Part shown: piece after piece, positions 52,313 through 61,247 of the stretch
Position numbering within the stretch: position 1 is the stretch's first letter
Layout: each line of letters begins with the position of its first letter
Assembly (NCBI GenBank): GCA_017405805.1
Contig: JAFQZU010000038.1
Location: forward strand, 1 to 64,000
DNA: 64,000 bases
Direction of reading: 5' to 3'
DNA from: Lachnospiraceae bacterium
GTDB taxonomy: Bacteria > Bacillota > Clostridia > Lachnospirales > Lachnospiraceae
Translations under genes and position numbers: made by a program
The notes under the pieces: model-generated
The model's database searches: none
What the model was told of the DNA's origin: nothing
What the model saw: the letters and a program-made list of their open reading frames with translations, nothing else

Positions 52313-53528
52313 GATCCTGATCATCGGCGCCGGCGATTTCCAGCTTCCGCTGGTGCAAAAGGCGTCAGAGCAGTATGAAGTTCTTCTGGCCGCCCCCGTC
52401 ATTTCCGATGCTTTTCTCCCTTATATCAGCGGGAAATTCATCACGGACGTGCGGGACAGGGAGGCTATTCTGGCATATGCGCGCACGATGGATATCTGCG
52501 GCGTCACCACCGACCAGACCGATATCGCCGTGCGCTCCGTCGCCTATGTGGCCGAGCAGCTGGGGCTGCCGGGCATAGGCTATGAGACCGGCTGCCTGTT
52601 TACCGACAAAAGTCTCATGCGGCAGAAAATGGCTGAACTTGGAATTCCGCTTCTGCCCAATAGGACCGTCTTCAGCCCGGAAGAGGCGCTCTCCTTCTAC
52701 GGGGAGATCGGCGGAGACGTCATCATCAAGCCCCTGGATACACAGGGGAGCCGCGGCGTGCAGGTCTGCCGAAGCGCTGCGGAGCTTCGGGACAAGTACG
52801 CGGAGGCTTCACGGTGGTCCTCAAACGGCGCCGTGATCGTGGAGCGCTTTGCGACCGGACGGGAGTTCGTCGTCGAGGGCCTCGCGGTGGACTATGAATT
52901 CCGCAATCTCTGCATCGGGGATACGCTCTATTTTGACCTTCCCGACGCCTTCGCGGCCAAGAGCCGGATCTTCCCGACCACGGCGGACGAGGCGCTTGCG
53001 CAGCGTGTGCTGGACCTCAACACCCGGATCTGTACCGGCTTCGGACTTCGCCAGGGCATCACCCACAGCGAATTTATTATGGACGGCGGCGAGATCTATC
53101 TGATCGAGACCGCGGCGAGAGGCGGCGGCGTGTTCATCTCCTCCGACCTGATCTCGCTGTCCACGGGACTGCAGACGGAGCAGTTCCTTCTGGACATCGC
53201 CACGGGCCGGCAGAAAGGCCTTCCAAAGATCCTCCCGCAGCAGTGTGTCTGCGGCTATATGGCCTTCTATATCCCGGTGGGCGAAGTCGTCCGCGTCAGC
53301 GGCGTGGAAGAGGTGCAGTCGCTTCCCTACGTCCATCGCAACCAGCTGGAAAAACTGCGCGCCGGCATCCGCAACGAGGAGGGCCACACGGACAAGACCT
53401 CCCGGATCGCCCTGATCGTCTCCGCACCGGACCGGGATACCCTGAACGAGAGGATGGCGCATATCCGCTCCGTCCTGCAGGCAGACGTAAAGACGCCTGA
53501 CGGCACTGCGTCTCTCATCTGGGAATGA
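52305..53528 (+). CDS. ATP-grasp ligase (CarB-like), unknown substrate
   Basis: 407 residues. N-terminal ILIIGAGDFQLPLV pre-ATP-grasp fold, then TDKSLMRQKMAELGIPLLP, IIKPLDTQGSRGV and the Mg-binding FIMDGGEIYLIETAARGGG. ATP-grasp enzymes join a carboxylate to an amine or thiol through an acyl-phosphate. In this operon the obvious amine is the 4-amino group of the sugar, so it may acylate it (inference). It overlaps the preceding gene by 8 bp. Not purine or carbamoyl-phosphate synthesis: no such neighbours. Confidence 0.82.
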   Translation: MNRILIIGAGDFQLPLVQKASEQYEVLLAAPVISDAFLPYISGKFITDVRDREAILAYARTMDICGVTTDQTDIAVRSVAYVAEQLGLPGIGYETGCLFTDKSLMRQKMAELGIPLLPNRTVFSPEEALSFYGEIGGDVIIKPLDTQGSRGVQVCRSAAELRDKYAEASRWSSNGAVIVERFATGREFVVEGLAVDYEFRNLCIGDTLYFDLPDAFAAKSRIFPTTADEALAQRVLDLNTRICTGFGLRQGITHSEFIMDGGEIYLIETAARGGGVFISSDLISLSTGLQTEQFLLDIATGRQKGLPKILPQQCVCGYMAFYIPVGEVVRVSGVEEVQSLPYVHRNQLEKLRAGIRNEEGHTDKTSRIALIVSAPDRDTLNERMAHIRSVLQADVKTPDGTASLIWE

Positions 53529-53582
53529 GCGCTCAACTTTGTTTATTCTTTATTTTTTTAACTAAAAGGGAGTTTTACGAAA

Positions 53583-54974
53583 ATGGCAAATTATGAACTG
53601 GATCACAAGTTGGAACATCCCAACACGCTCAAGGCTTACTTCAGTCTCATCCGTGAGCCCGTCAACAGCGGAAACTACAAGAAATACCGCGAGATGCAGG
53701 ATAAGCGCATCCACGAGCTGATGACGGCCGCCTATGAGATTCCCTTCTACAGGGAGCGCTTCGAGCGGACCGGCACCACGCCCGACGACTATCACTGCGC
53801 GGAGGACCTCTACAAGTTCCCCCTGCTCACCAAGGACGAGCTGCGCGAGTGGATGGACGGCGAAGCCGAGGCGGATCCGGACAAATTCAAGCACTGGCAC
53901 GTATCTCCCACTTCCGGCTCCACAGGAAGGCCGCTCCGCTGCCTGGTCTCTCCCAAAGAGAGCGCCTGGTCCACGGCCAACTGGCTGCGCGTCATGAGAA
54001 TGGCAGGCTTCGATCCTTTTCGCGGCAAAACAATGAGCCGCCCCAATTCCCTGCACGGCCCGGTCAAGGAGAGCGATTCCCCCATCCAGAAGCTGGGCAT
54101 CCTGCGCCGCCGCTACATGTCCGACACGATCAAGCAGCGCGTGGACACGCAGACGCTCGTGGACGAGATCAACGCTTACAAGCCCGATTATCTCTACAAC
54201 CACAAGAACCTTCTCATGCGCATTGCGCTTTACGTCAAGGAGACCGGTGTCTATCTGTGGAAGCCGAGCTTCTATACGCCTTTTGGCGAGATGCTGGACA
54301 ACCCTTCCAGACAGCTCCTGACAGACGTGTTCGGTCCCGGCCTGGTGGACGCCTACGGCATGGGCGAGACCGGTTCCTGCGTGACCCGGATCCCCGGCAA
54401 AAAATACTATCAGGTAAACAGCGACCTCTTCGTGGTCAACATCTACGACGATGACCTCAAGGGCCCCGCCATGAAGGGCATGGCTGTCATCACGCCCCTC
54501 TACAAGACCGAGATGCCCCTGATCAACTACACTTCCTTCGACAGGATGGACACCTACTTCAAAAAGGGCCTCCGCTTCGTGCGCGGCATACAGGGCCGCA
54601 TGAACGACGTCATCCACCACCGCGACGGGAGCGTGACGGAGTGGGGCAATATCTCCGGCATCGTGAACTATATCCCCGAGATCGTCCAGTACCGGATCGT
54701 CCAGGAGGACTACGACAACCTGACCATGATGATGGTCCGCAATCCCGACGTTCCCGCTGAGCGCCAGGACGAGATCGTCAAGGACCTGGATGCCAAGCTG
54801 GTGGCCATGTTCAAGGATCCCCACTTCCATATCACCTACGAGTGGTATGACGAACTTCCCAGCGATCCCAACGGCAAACTCCGCGTCATCGTCAGCAAAG
54901 TGCAGCCGGGCGCGCTCGGCGAGCCCGAAAACGCCGGGCGGGACTTCGGCAGCGAAAAGATTGAAGAGGCGTAA
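53583..54974 (+). CDS. PaaK/CapK-like adenylate-forming enzyme
   Basis: 463 residues. SPTSGSTGRPLRC is the phosphate-binding loop of phenylacetate-CoA ligase-like enzymes; DAYGMGETGS follows and IQGRMNDVI lies toward the C-terminus. CapK-like members often sit in capsule loci with unknown roles. Here it may activate the acyl group used on the amino sugar together with the ATP-grasp protein (inference). GGGAG precedes ATG 53583. Confidence 0.85.
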   Translation: MANYELDHKLEHPNTLKAYFSLIREPVNSGNYKKYREMQDKRIHELMTAAYEIPFYRERFERTGTTPDDYHCAEDLYKFPLLTKDELREWMDGEAEADPDKFKHWHVSPTSGSTGRPLRCLVSPKESAWSTANWLRVMRMAGFDPFRGKTMSRPNSLHGPVKESDSPIQKLGILRRRYMSDTIKQRVDTQTLVDEINAYKPDYLYNHKNLLMRIALYVKETGVYLWKPSFYTPFGEMLDNPSRQLLTDVFGPGLVDAYGMGETGSCVTRIPGKKYYQVNSDLFVVNIYDDDLKGPAMKGMAVITPLYKTEMPLINYTSFDRMDTYFKKGLRFVRGIQGRMNDVIHHRDGSVTEWGNISGIVNYIPEIVQYRIVQEDYDNLTMMMVRNPDVPAERQDEIVKDLDAKLVAMFKDPHFHITYEWYDELPSDPNGKLRVIVSKVQPGALGEPENAGRDFGSEKIEEA

Positions 54975-54976
54975 TC

Positions 54977-55336
54977 GTGATCGACCGTTTTTTAAGCAAA
55001 CGAAGAAATATCATCCTGCTCGCCCTGGTCGCGGTGTTCATGGAAAGTCTTACTTCTCCGTGCCTGAAGCTGGGCGGACAGTACCCCTTTATGTCGCCGG
55101 GCTACATCATGTGGTTCTGCATCGCCGTGCTGATCCTGGGCTTTTACGCCGTATGCTGGCAGCTCATCCTGGAAAAGATCCCGCTGACCACCGCCTACCT
55201 TCGCCGGGGCCTCAGCTACATACTGGTCTTTTTATGGGCACACGTGATCTTTCACGAGACGATCACCTGGAAACAGATCCTCGGGATCGCCGTGATCACT
55301 TTGGGAATGGTGGTGAGTATAAGCGATGAACACTGA
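54977..55336 (+). CDS. EmrE/ArnE-like four-helix membrane protein (subunit 1)
   Basis: 119 residues, GTG start 54977 with GAGG upstream, 2 bp after the adenylating-enzyme gene. Four hydrophobic helices of SMR/EamA half-size, with LTTAYLRRGLSYILVFLWAHVIF and ETITWKQILGIAVITLG as in ArnE/ArnF. It pairs with the next gene, which it overlaps by 11 bp. Such pairs flip aminoarabinose-lipid in Gram-negatives; here they may flip the lipid-linked amino sugar. Confidence 0.78.
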   Translation: MIDRFLSKRRNIILLALVAVFMESLTSPCLKLGGQYPFMSPGYIMWFCIAVLILGFYAVCWQLILEKIPLTTAYLRRGLSYILVFLWAHVIFHETITWKQILGIAVITLGMVVSISDEH

Positions 55337-55691
55337 TTTTCTGACGCCGCAGGTATGCTACGCCGCGGCCATTCTCGGTGCTTTTGTCACCGCCCTGAGC
55401 CAGATCCTGCTGAAGCGGCAGGCAAATATCACCGAAGCCGGAAAAAAGGGATTTCTGCAGAAATTTCTGAATATCCGCGTTTTTCTTTCCTACGGGATGC
55501 TGTTCATGACGCTGGTGATCAACCAGATCGCGCTGATCCATGTGCCGATCTCCGTCATGCCCTGCATCACCGCGACCAGCTTTATCTGGGTCTTTGTACT
55601 GGGGATCATCATCCTTGGGGAGAAGGTTTCCCGCAGAAGGGTCCTGGGCGTCGCCATTATCATCGCCGGCGTGATCATCTCCCGGCTGTAA
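55326..55691 (+). CDS. EmrE/ArnF-like four-helix membrane protein (subunit 2)
   Basis: 121 residues, four hydrophobic helices. [16 protein letters not shown] (a conserved acidic residue of SMR drug pumps is absent), [21 protein letters not shown] and [14 protein letters not shown]-like end. The start lies inside the previous gene, as expected for a coupled heterodimer. Probable flippase half. Confidence 0.78.
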   Translation: MNTDFLTPQVCYAAAILGAFVTALSQILLKRQANITEAGKKGFLQKFLNIRVFLSYGMLFMTLVINQIALIHVPISVMPCITATSFIWVFVLGIIILGEKVSRRRVLGVAIIIAGVIISRL

Positions 55692-55725
55692 AACCGTCAC
55701 ACCATCAGAAGGAGTATTCGTATTT

Positions 55726-56640
55726 ATGAAAGGTATCATTCTCGCCGGCGGTTCCGGCACCCGACTGTATCCGCTGACCCGCGTCACGTCCAAGCAGCTT
55801 CTGCCCGTGTACGACAAGCCGATGATCTACTATCCGCTTTCCACGCTCATGCTGGCGGGGATCCAGGACATCCTGATCATCTCCACTCCGGAGGACACCG
55901 GCCGCTTCCGCGACCTTCTCGGCGACGGCTCCAGCTTCGGCATCCGCCTCTCCTATGCGGTGCAGGAAGTCCCCGCGGGACTTGCGCAGGCATTTCTCAT
56001 CGGTGAGGACTTCATCGGCGACGACCCCTGCGCGCTGATCCTGGGCGACAATATTTTTTACGGCGGCTACTTCCGCCCCGCTCTGCGCGCGGCCGGTGAC
56101 AACGCCAAGGAGGGGCTTGCCACAGTCTTTGGCTACTATGTTGATAAGCCCGAGCAGTTTGGCGTCGTGGAATTCTCCAAGGACGGGAAAGTCCTCTCCG
56201 TGGAGGAAAAGCCCGCCAACCCCAAGTCCAACTATGCCGTGACCGGTCTGTATTTCTACAGCAATGACGTCGTAAAACTCGCCAAAGAGGTCCGTCCCTC
56301 CAACCGCGGAGAACTGGAGATCACCGATCTCAACCGCATGTACCTGGAGCAGGGCCGTCTCAAGGTCCAGGTCCTTGGCCGCGGCTTCGCATGGCTCGAT
56401 ACCGGTACGGTGGACTCCCTCATGGACGCCGCTCAGTTTGTCTCCACCATCCAGGCCAGACAGGGCGTGATCATCTCGGCACCGGAGGAGATCGCCTACC
56501 ACGCGAAGTGGATCGACAAAGAGACGCTCCTCAAGTCCGCCCAGCTCTATGGAAAATCCTCCTACGGCAAGCATCTGCTCAATGTCGCGCAGGACAAGCT
56601 CCTGTATGTGGAGATCACTTCGAACGAGGATCTCGACTGA
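55726..56640 (+). CDS. rmlA: Glucose-1-phosphate thymidylyltransferase
   Basis: 304 residues. [18 protein letters not shown] (1-18), [44 protein letters not shown] and GFAWLDTGT are RmlA signatures. It makes dTDP-glucose, feeding both the rhamnose branch (rmlC, rmlD on the minus strand) and the amino sugar branch in this operon. AGAAGGAG precedes ATG 55726. RmlB is missing from the window. Confidence 0.96.
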   Translation: MKGIILAGGSGTRLYPLTRVTSKQLLPVYDKPMIYYPLSTLMLAGIQDILIISTPEDTGRFRDLLGDGSSFGIRLSYAVQEVPAGLAQAFLIGEDFIGDDPCALILGDNIFYGGYFRPALRAAGDNAKEGLATVFGYYVDKPEQFGVVEFSKDGKVLSVEEKPANPKSNYAVTGLYFYSNDVVKLAKEVRPSNRGELEITDLNRMYLEQGRLKVQVLGRGFAWLDTGTVDSLMDAAQFVSTIQARQGVIISAPEEIAYHAKWIDKETLLKSAQLYGKSSYGKHLLNVAQDKLLYVEITSNEDLD

Positions 56641-56669
56641 GACCCTCTGCCGCAATAACAGGTTAGAAC

Positions 56670-58370
56670 ATGATTGCAATCCTCAAAGATTTTTATGAAC
56701 GGATCGCCTCCAGAAAGGCCTTCTGGATCCCGCTCCTTCTCCTGTCCTTCGGCGCATACGGGTTTTCCATGCTCAACCGGACCCTCTGCGCGGACGATCT
56801 GGCCACGGATCTCTATGTGAACAGTACCATCTGGCTGGCGGAACTGCGCTGGGGCGCCGTTCTGTGGAAGCGTCTCCTCTCTTTCGGAGACGCTGTTCCG
56901 TTTTTGGACAAATATCTGTCGCTGCTGTTTCTGACGGCGGCAGCCACCGTCCTTGCCTGCATCTTTTACACGCTGCGGGGCCGAAAAGGGAACGCCGCGA
57001 CGTATGCCGCGGCAGCATGTGTCTTTGCCACCTTCCCGATCCTGCAGGAGATCTGGGAGTTCACCTGCGGCGGCACGCTGATCGTACCGGGCGACTTCCT
57101 CCTCACCTTCCTGGTGCTTCTTTTCCTTCTCACCCATAACCGCCTTACGCCGGCCGGCGTACTGGTCCCTTCACTGGTCATGTCACTGGTGTGCTCCAGC
57201 GCCGAATCGCTGGCCCCCTGCTACGTAGCAGCGGTTATGATGATCCTCTACTACAAGTACTGTGTCCGCCGGGTGCAAGATGAGACCGCTCCGGATCCCG
57301 CCGATCCCGCGGATCCCGCCGACCCCGCAAATCCCGCCGATCCCGCCGACCCCGCCGATCCCGCCGACCCCGTCCGGTGCGCCCCGGGAGGGCACTTTGC
57401 CTGGATCGTCGACGGTCTGCACTACGCGCTGATTCTGGTGCTGGCCATGATCATCCGGGTCATCATCGGATATGCCATTATGAAGATAATGGGGCTCACC
57501 TTTACCCACACCGGCGACACCACCATCATGTGGCCGCTTACCGGAGAGCAGCTGCGCCTCTTGATCGGCGAATTCCTGACCAACTACGCAGCGGCGGCGC
57601 TGGTCTATCTGCCGATCGCGTCCTTTGTTCTTTTTGCGCTGCTCTTTATCCTCTACAGCATCTGTATGTGCGCCCGCGGCAAAAGTCCTCTCCCCATATT
57701 GATCGCCCTTCTGATCTTCATCTCCCTCTTCTTCCTGATGCTGATCCAGGGGCAGGTGATGTGGTACAGGACCGCCATCACGCTCATGCTCTTTGCCTCC
57801 TTTACGGCCTTCCTGATCATGGAATATCTGGAAACCAGACCCGCGGCCGTCTATGCGGCTGCATCAGTCCTGCTCCTCTTCCTCTGCTGGAGGCAGGCCG
57901 CCTACACGCACATGCTGCTGGCGCTCGACAACCAGCGCTCGGAAAACGAAGCGGCCATGGTGTATCAGATAGGACGTGACATCGTCTCCCAATACGATGC
58001 AAAACCGGTCGTCTTCGTGGGGGACCACAGCATGAGCCACGATCTGTGGCTGCGGACGTCGGTGTCCGGCGACTCGCTCCGCGAGCGCCTCTTCTACCGG
58101 ATCCGCCGGAAGCTGACCGGACAGGATTCCACCTTCTATTACGTGCAGTCCAACGTCACGTCGACCATCGACTGGTATCAGCGTGAGTTCGACGGGAAAC
58201 TGATGGATGCCTACTTTGCTTATTACGGATTTGATCTGGATGTGCTGGAAGACCTGTCGGAGCAGGAAGTGGAGTATTATACGCAGAAGGCGCGGGAGAA
58301 GAATATGAGGCCCTATCAGACTGAGGATATGGGGGAGTATATACTGGTCTGCTTAGGAAAACTGGAATAG
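56670..58370 (+). CDS. GtrII-like membrane glycosyltransferase with DPA repeats
   Basis: 566 residues, about 11 hydrophobic helices. CADDLATDLYVNSTIWLAELRWG near the N-terminus matches the GtrII glucosyltransferase pattern with its acidic pair in the first extracytoplasmic loop. Around residues 210-235 is a (DPA)-type tandem of about nine units. GtrII enzymes take a sugar from polyprenyl phosphate and add it to a glycan outside the membrane. Last gene of the operon, which makes it the likely final transferase. Confidence 0.78.
   Translation: MIAILKDFYERIASRKAFWIPLLLLSFGAYGFSMLNRTLCADDLATDLYVNSTIWLAELRWGAVLWKRLLSFGDAVPFLDKYLSLLFLTAAATVLACIFYTLRGRKGNAATYAAAACVFATFPILQEIWEFTCGGTLIVPGDFLLTFLVLLFLLTHNRLTPAGVLVPSLVMSLVCSSAESLAPCYVAAVMMILYYKYCVRRVQDETAPDPADPADPADPANPADPADPADPADPVRCAPGGHFAWIVDGLHYALILVLAMIIRVIIGYAIMKIMGLTFTHTGDTTIMWPLTGEQLRLLIGEFLTNYAAAALVYLPIASFVLFALLFILYSICMCARGKSPLPILIALLIFISLFFLMLIQGQVMWYRTAITLMLFASFTAFLIMEYLETRPAAVYAAASVLLLFLCWRQAAYTHMLLALDNQRSENEAAMVYQIGRDIVSQYDAKPVVFVGDHSMSHDLWLRTSVSGDSLRERLFYRIRRKLTGQDSTFYYVQSNVTSTIDWYQREFDGKLMDAYFAYYGFDLDVLEDLSEQEVEYYTQKAREKNMRPYQTEDMGEYILVCLGKLE
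57295..57373. repeat. 9-bp in-frame tandem repeat (DPA units)
   Basis: About nine copies of GATCCCGCC or close variants (GACCCCGCC, GATCCCGCG, AATCCCGCC) encode Asp-Pro-Ala. Copy number could change without a frameshift. Confidence 0.85.
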
Positions 58371-58444
58371 AGAGAAAGCCACCGCAGGGTCTTTTCACGC
58401 CCATAGGATGGGCGGAGTACGGAAGTCCTTATGGGGGCGGCCAT

Positions 58445-58760
58445 TTGAGTGGGACATTCCCGACTGGGCAGCAGGTTCCTTCATTTGAGTGGGACAGTTT
58501 TCTGCGGTAAGCTTGGATTTACCGACCATATGGGCAGATTTCCTATCTTGAGTGGTGAAATTTTAAGAGCTGTCCCGACCAAATAAGTGAACAATTCGGT
58601 TGAGTGGTGGATTTAGCCTGAATGTCCGGACCAAATTGAAGAATTTGAAATGTGAGTGGTATGGATTTAAAAAAAGTCCCGACCGAAGCAAGAAATTTCA
58701 TTTTTGAGTGGAAAAACCTTCAAAAAAGCCCCACTAAAAAATCAAACAATTCATATTTAA
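58445..58760. repeat. Degenerate repeat array, 52-bp period
   Basis: TTGAGTGG or a one-base variant occurs at 58445, 58485, 58548, 58600, 58652 and 58704; the last four are exactly 52 bp apart. GTCCCGACC or a variant occurs at 58572, 58624, 58676 and 58728, also exactly 52 bp apart. Bases between are mostly A/T-rich and not conserved. Some units can fold, for example CAATTCGGTT with GACCAAATTG. No ORF crosses the array convincingly. Confidence 0.85.
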
Positions 58761-58787
58761 TGGAACCAAGAGCGAGGCTGCAGCAAA

Positions 58788-58864
58788 GAGTCGTATATAA
58801 CAACCCGCAGGACCTTTGAGCGAGCATAGGCGAGCGTGCCCAAGGGTGTTATATACGACTCTCC
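58788..58864. repeat. Stem-loop element with GAGTCGTATATAAC ends (copy 1)
   Basis: GAGTCGTATATAAC (58788-58801) is inverted at 58849-58862. The interior contains TTTGAGCGAGCATAGGCGAG. It lies 4 nt after the stop codon of the oxidoreductase gene on the minus strand. A longer relative is at 60082-60183. Confidence 0.85.
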
Positions 58865-58868
58865 CCTA

Positions 58869-60005
58869 TTATAAAGTGATCCAGACATTCCCCTTCTTCT
58901 GCGACTCCACACACGCATGCACAAACCGCATCCCGTCGACGCCGTCATGTATGTCGGGGAAGGTATACCCATCGGCCTCCCGGCCTTCTTTTTTTGCAAG
59001 AAGGACCTGTGCGTAGGAGCGGTAAATATTTCCGAAGGCCTCATAGAAGCCCTCATGATGCCCCGCCGAGACGCGATTCAGACGATTGCTCTGCGGGGAC
59101 ATGTATTCTTTGCCCGCTTCCAGAAGCTGCGTGGGGCCGCCTTTTTTCGTATAGCGCAGAACGTCCGGCTGCGTGTGGTCCCATTCCAGCGATCCGTCGG
59201 TCCCGATGACATAGATGGCGGGACTGCAGATCTTTCCAATGGCGATCTGGGAAGCCCACAGGACGCCGGTCCTTCCCTCGCCAAGATCCATAAAGACCGA
59301 AGTGTTGGTCTCCAGCGGCAGATAGGAAGGATACGTATCCAGCATGGCCAGGACCCTGTGGATATGAAGGCCGGTGAACTGGACCAGGAGCTGCTCGGCG
59401 TGCGTGCCCAGATCCCCCGTGCAGAGCGCTTCGCCCACCATCTCGGGATGGAAGCGCCAGGGCAGTTCATCCCCCGGCTCCGGGCTGACGGACTCGATGA
59501 CCCAGTCTTCGGGGTGCTGCACCCGGACATGAACGATGTCGCCGATCGCACCGCTGCGGATCATTTCCCGTGCCTGTCGGATCACGGGGTACCCTGTGTA
59601 CCCGTAGGTCACGCCAAACAAAATGTCATTTTCCTCTACAATCTTCTCCAGTTCGACCGCCTGCTCCAGCGTCAGGGTCAGCGGCTTGTCACAGACGACG
59701 TGGATCCCCCGCTCCATAAAGTAACGGGCGATCTCATAATGGCTGACGTTGGGCGTCGTGATCGAGACAAAATCAATGCCGTCTTCGCGCTCCGCCTCTT
59801 TGTCCGCCATCTCTTTGTAGTCGCGATAGATACGGGAAGCATCCAGTCCCCAGGCGTCAGCCGTGCGAAGGCTGGTCTCGTAGCTGCGGGAAAAGCAGCC
59901 GGCGCAAAGCTCTGTCAGATCGTCCATCTGGGCGGCGTGCCTGTGTACGTCGCCTATATAGGAACCGAGCCCTCCGCCGACCATACCATATTTCAGTCTT
60001 TCCAT
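58869..60005 (-). CDS. Gfo/Idh/MocA-family NAD(P)-dependent oxidoreductase
   Basis: 378 residues. N-terminal Rossmann fold with MVGGGLGSYIG, SITTPNVSHYEIA, and the catalytic-region Lys in HVVCDKPLT; the C-terminal half is the family alpha/beta domain. These enzymes oxidise or reduce sugars, inositols or nucleotide sugars. AAAGGAGACAGT precedes ATG 60005. It stands between two copies of the same stem-loop element. Substrate unknown; location suggests a sugar. Confidence 0.88.
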   Translation of the reverse strand: MERLKYGMVGGGLGSYIGDVHRHAAQMDDLTELCAGCFSRSYETSLRTADAWGLDASRIYRDYKEMADKEAEREDGIDFVSITTPNVSHYEIARYFMERGIHVVCDKPLTLTLEQAVELEKIVEENDILFGVTYGYTGYPVIRQAREMIRSGAIGDIVHVRVQHPEDWVIESVSPEPGDELPWRFHPEMVGEALCTGDLGTHAEQLLVQFTGLHIHRVLAMLDTYPSYLPLETNTSVFMDLGEGRTGVLWASQIAIGKICSPAIYVIGTDGSLEWDHTQPDVLRYTKKGGPTQLLEAGKEYMSPQSNRLNRVSAGHHEGFYEAFGNIYRSYAQVLLAKKEGREADGYTFPDIHDGVDGMRFVHACVESQKKGNVWITL

Positions 60006-60081
60006 ACTGTCTCCTTTCCGTCTCCCTCTACTCTTCCGTTGTCAGGGAACCAGTTTTCTGCCCTCCGGTATATTATATAGC

Positions 60082-60183
60082 GGAGAGTCGTATATAACCC
60101 ACGCAGGGCCTTTGAGCGGCCATCGGGCCGCGGACAGAGCGAGCATAGGCGAGCGTGCCCAAGGGGGTTATATACGACTCTCC
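60082..60183. repeat. Stem-loop element with GGAGAGTCGTATATAAC ends (copy 2)
   Basis: GGAGAGTCGTATATAACCC (60082-60100) is inverted at the right end (60165-60183). The interior matches copy 1 but holds an extra ~23-27 bp around GGCCATCGGGCCGCGG. It lies 5 nt after the acyltransferase stop codon. Confidence 0.87.
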
Positions 60184-60188
60184 AACGC

Positions 60189-61247
60189 TTACGGAACAAG
60201 TTTTCTGATCCCCGGTATCTTCTTCAGCACCGCCACCACGAAAAGTGTAATGACATAGGTGCCGAGCGCCCCGAACAGGCGATACTGCCAGCTTGCCCCT
60301 GACGGATCCGTGTGCCTGCAGATGATGGCCAGGATCTCCCTGTGCAGCAGGAACACGCCAAAACTGTACCCCGCCAGGATCCCGGTATTTTTGCGAAAGC
60401 GCGCAGACCAGCGGTCATCAGAAAAGACCTGCTTCACAAAGAGGAAGACGGCGGCCGCCGACAGCACTGCGTGAAACTGCGCGTATCCCGAAAAAAGATA
60501 ATCGATCTCGCCGGCCGCGAAGCTCGCTTTCCAGGTATACAGAAAGCGCAGCAGAACGCTCAGGACGGCCGCCGCATAGACCATATACCGCCTCTGCGCA
60601 GACACCTCCTGCGTAGAGAGCAGGTAGCCGAGAATGACATGGATGAGGTAGCCGTTAAACAGGATCGAGAGGTTGCTGTTGTAAGTGACGCCGACAGCCT
60701 GAAAGGCCACGGGCAGCACGGACTGCGTGACGAACATCACGATCACGGCATACCAGAGCGTACTCCTGTAACGTGGCGCCGCGAGCGGCGTCAGGACGGG
60801 AAGGGTAAGGTATACGCCGATGATCGTAAAAAGGAAGTAGTAGATGGGCGCCGCCTGACTGGAAAAGAAGGCGTTCAAAAAGAAAGCGGCAGGCGGTCCC
60901 GATACGGCCAGTTCCCCCTTCGCGAACTTAAAGACGATAAAAAAGACCGACCAGAACAGGAGCGGGATGACGACTTTGGAGACCCTCTTGCGGAAGAATT
61001 CGGGCGTGTCATATTTTTTGCCGTAATCGAACAGGGTCGCGCCGGTGCACATGACAAAAACCGGTACGGCCCAGTAGAGCGCGCACTGCGCGAAACAGCT
61101 CGTGACCCAGGAGCGGGTCATCGTGAAGCTGTGAAAATTGCCGGTGGAATGCAGGAAGATCACCGCGACGGCAGACATGATATTCAGGACGTCCAGATAG
61201 AGGATCCTCCCCTTCCCCTGTGCGGCGGTTTGGTCAAGATTCTTCAT
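60189..61247 (-). CDS. Membrane acyltransferase, acyltransferase-3 family
   Basis: 352 residues from ATG 61247 (GAGGGG upstream; an earlier start lies deeper in the licD gene). About ten helices, starting with ILYLDVLNIMSAVAVIFLHS, where the conserved His lies, and FRKRVSKVVIPLLFWS. The family O-acetylates or acylates surface sugars. It overlaps the second licD by 14 bp. Confidence 0.85.
   Translation of the reverse strand: MKNLDQTAAQGKGRILYLDVLNIMSAVAVIFLHSTGNFHSFTMTRSWVTSCFAQCALYWAVPVFVMCTGATLFDYGKKYDTPEFFRKRVSKVVIPLLFWSVFFIVFKFAKGELAVSGPPAAFFLNAFFSSQAAPIYYFLFTIIGVYLTLPVLTPLAAPRYRSTLWYAVIVMFVTQSVLPVAFQAVGVTYNSNLSILFNGYLIHVILGYLLSTQEVSAQRRYMVYAAAVLSVLLRFLYTWKASFAAGEIDYLFSGYAQFHAVLSAAAVFLFVKQVFSDDRWSARFRKNTGILAGYSFGVFLLHREILAIICRHTDPSGASWQYRLFGALGTYVITLFVVAVLKKIPGIRKLVP

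Noticed and set aside
51299-52402. 367-codon minus-strand ORF opposite the GtrB-like gene
   Set aside because: Typical high-GC shadow ORF (Asp/His/Gly/Val-rich), no ribosome site, opposite an evident glycosyltransferase.
58445-58760. Possible CRISPR array because motifs repeat at a fixed spacing
   Set aside because: The conserved parts are only 8-9 bp, there are two different motifs per 52-bp unit, copies are imperfect and no cas genes are near.
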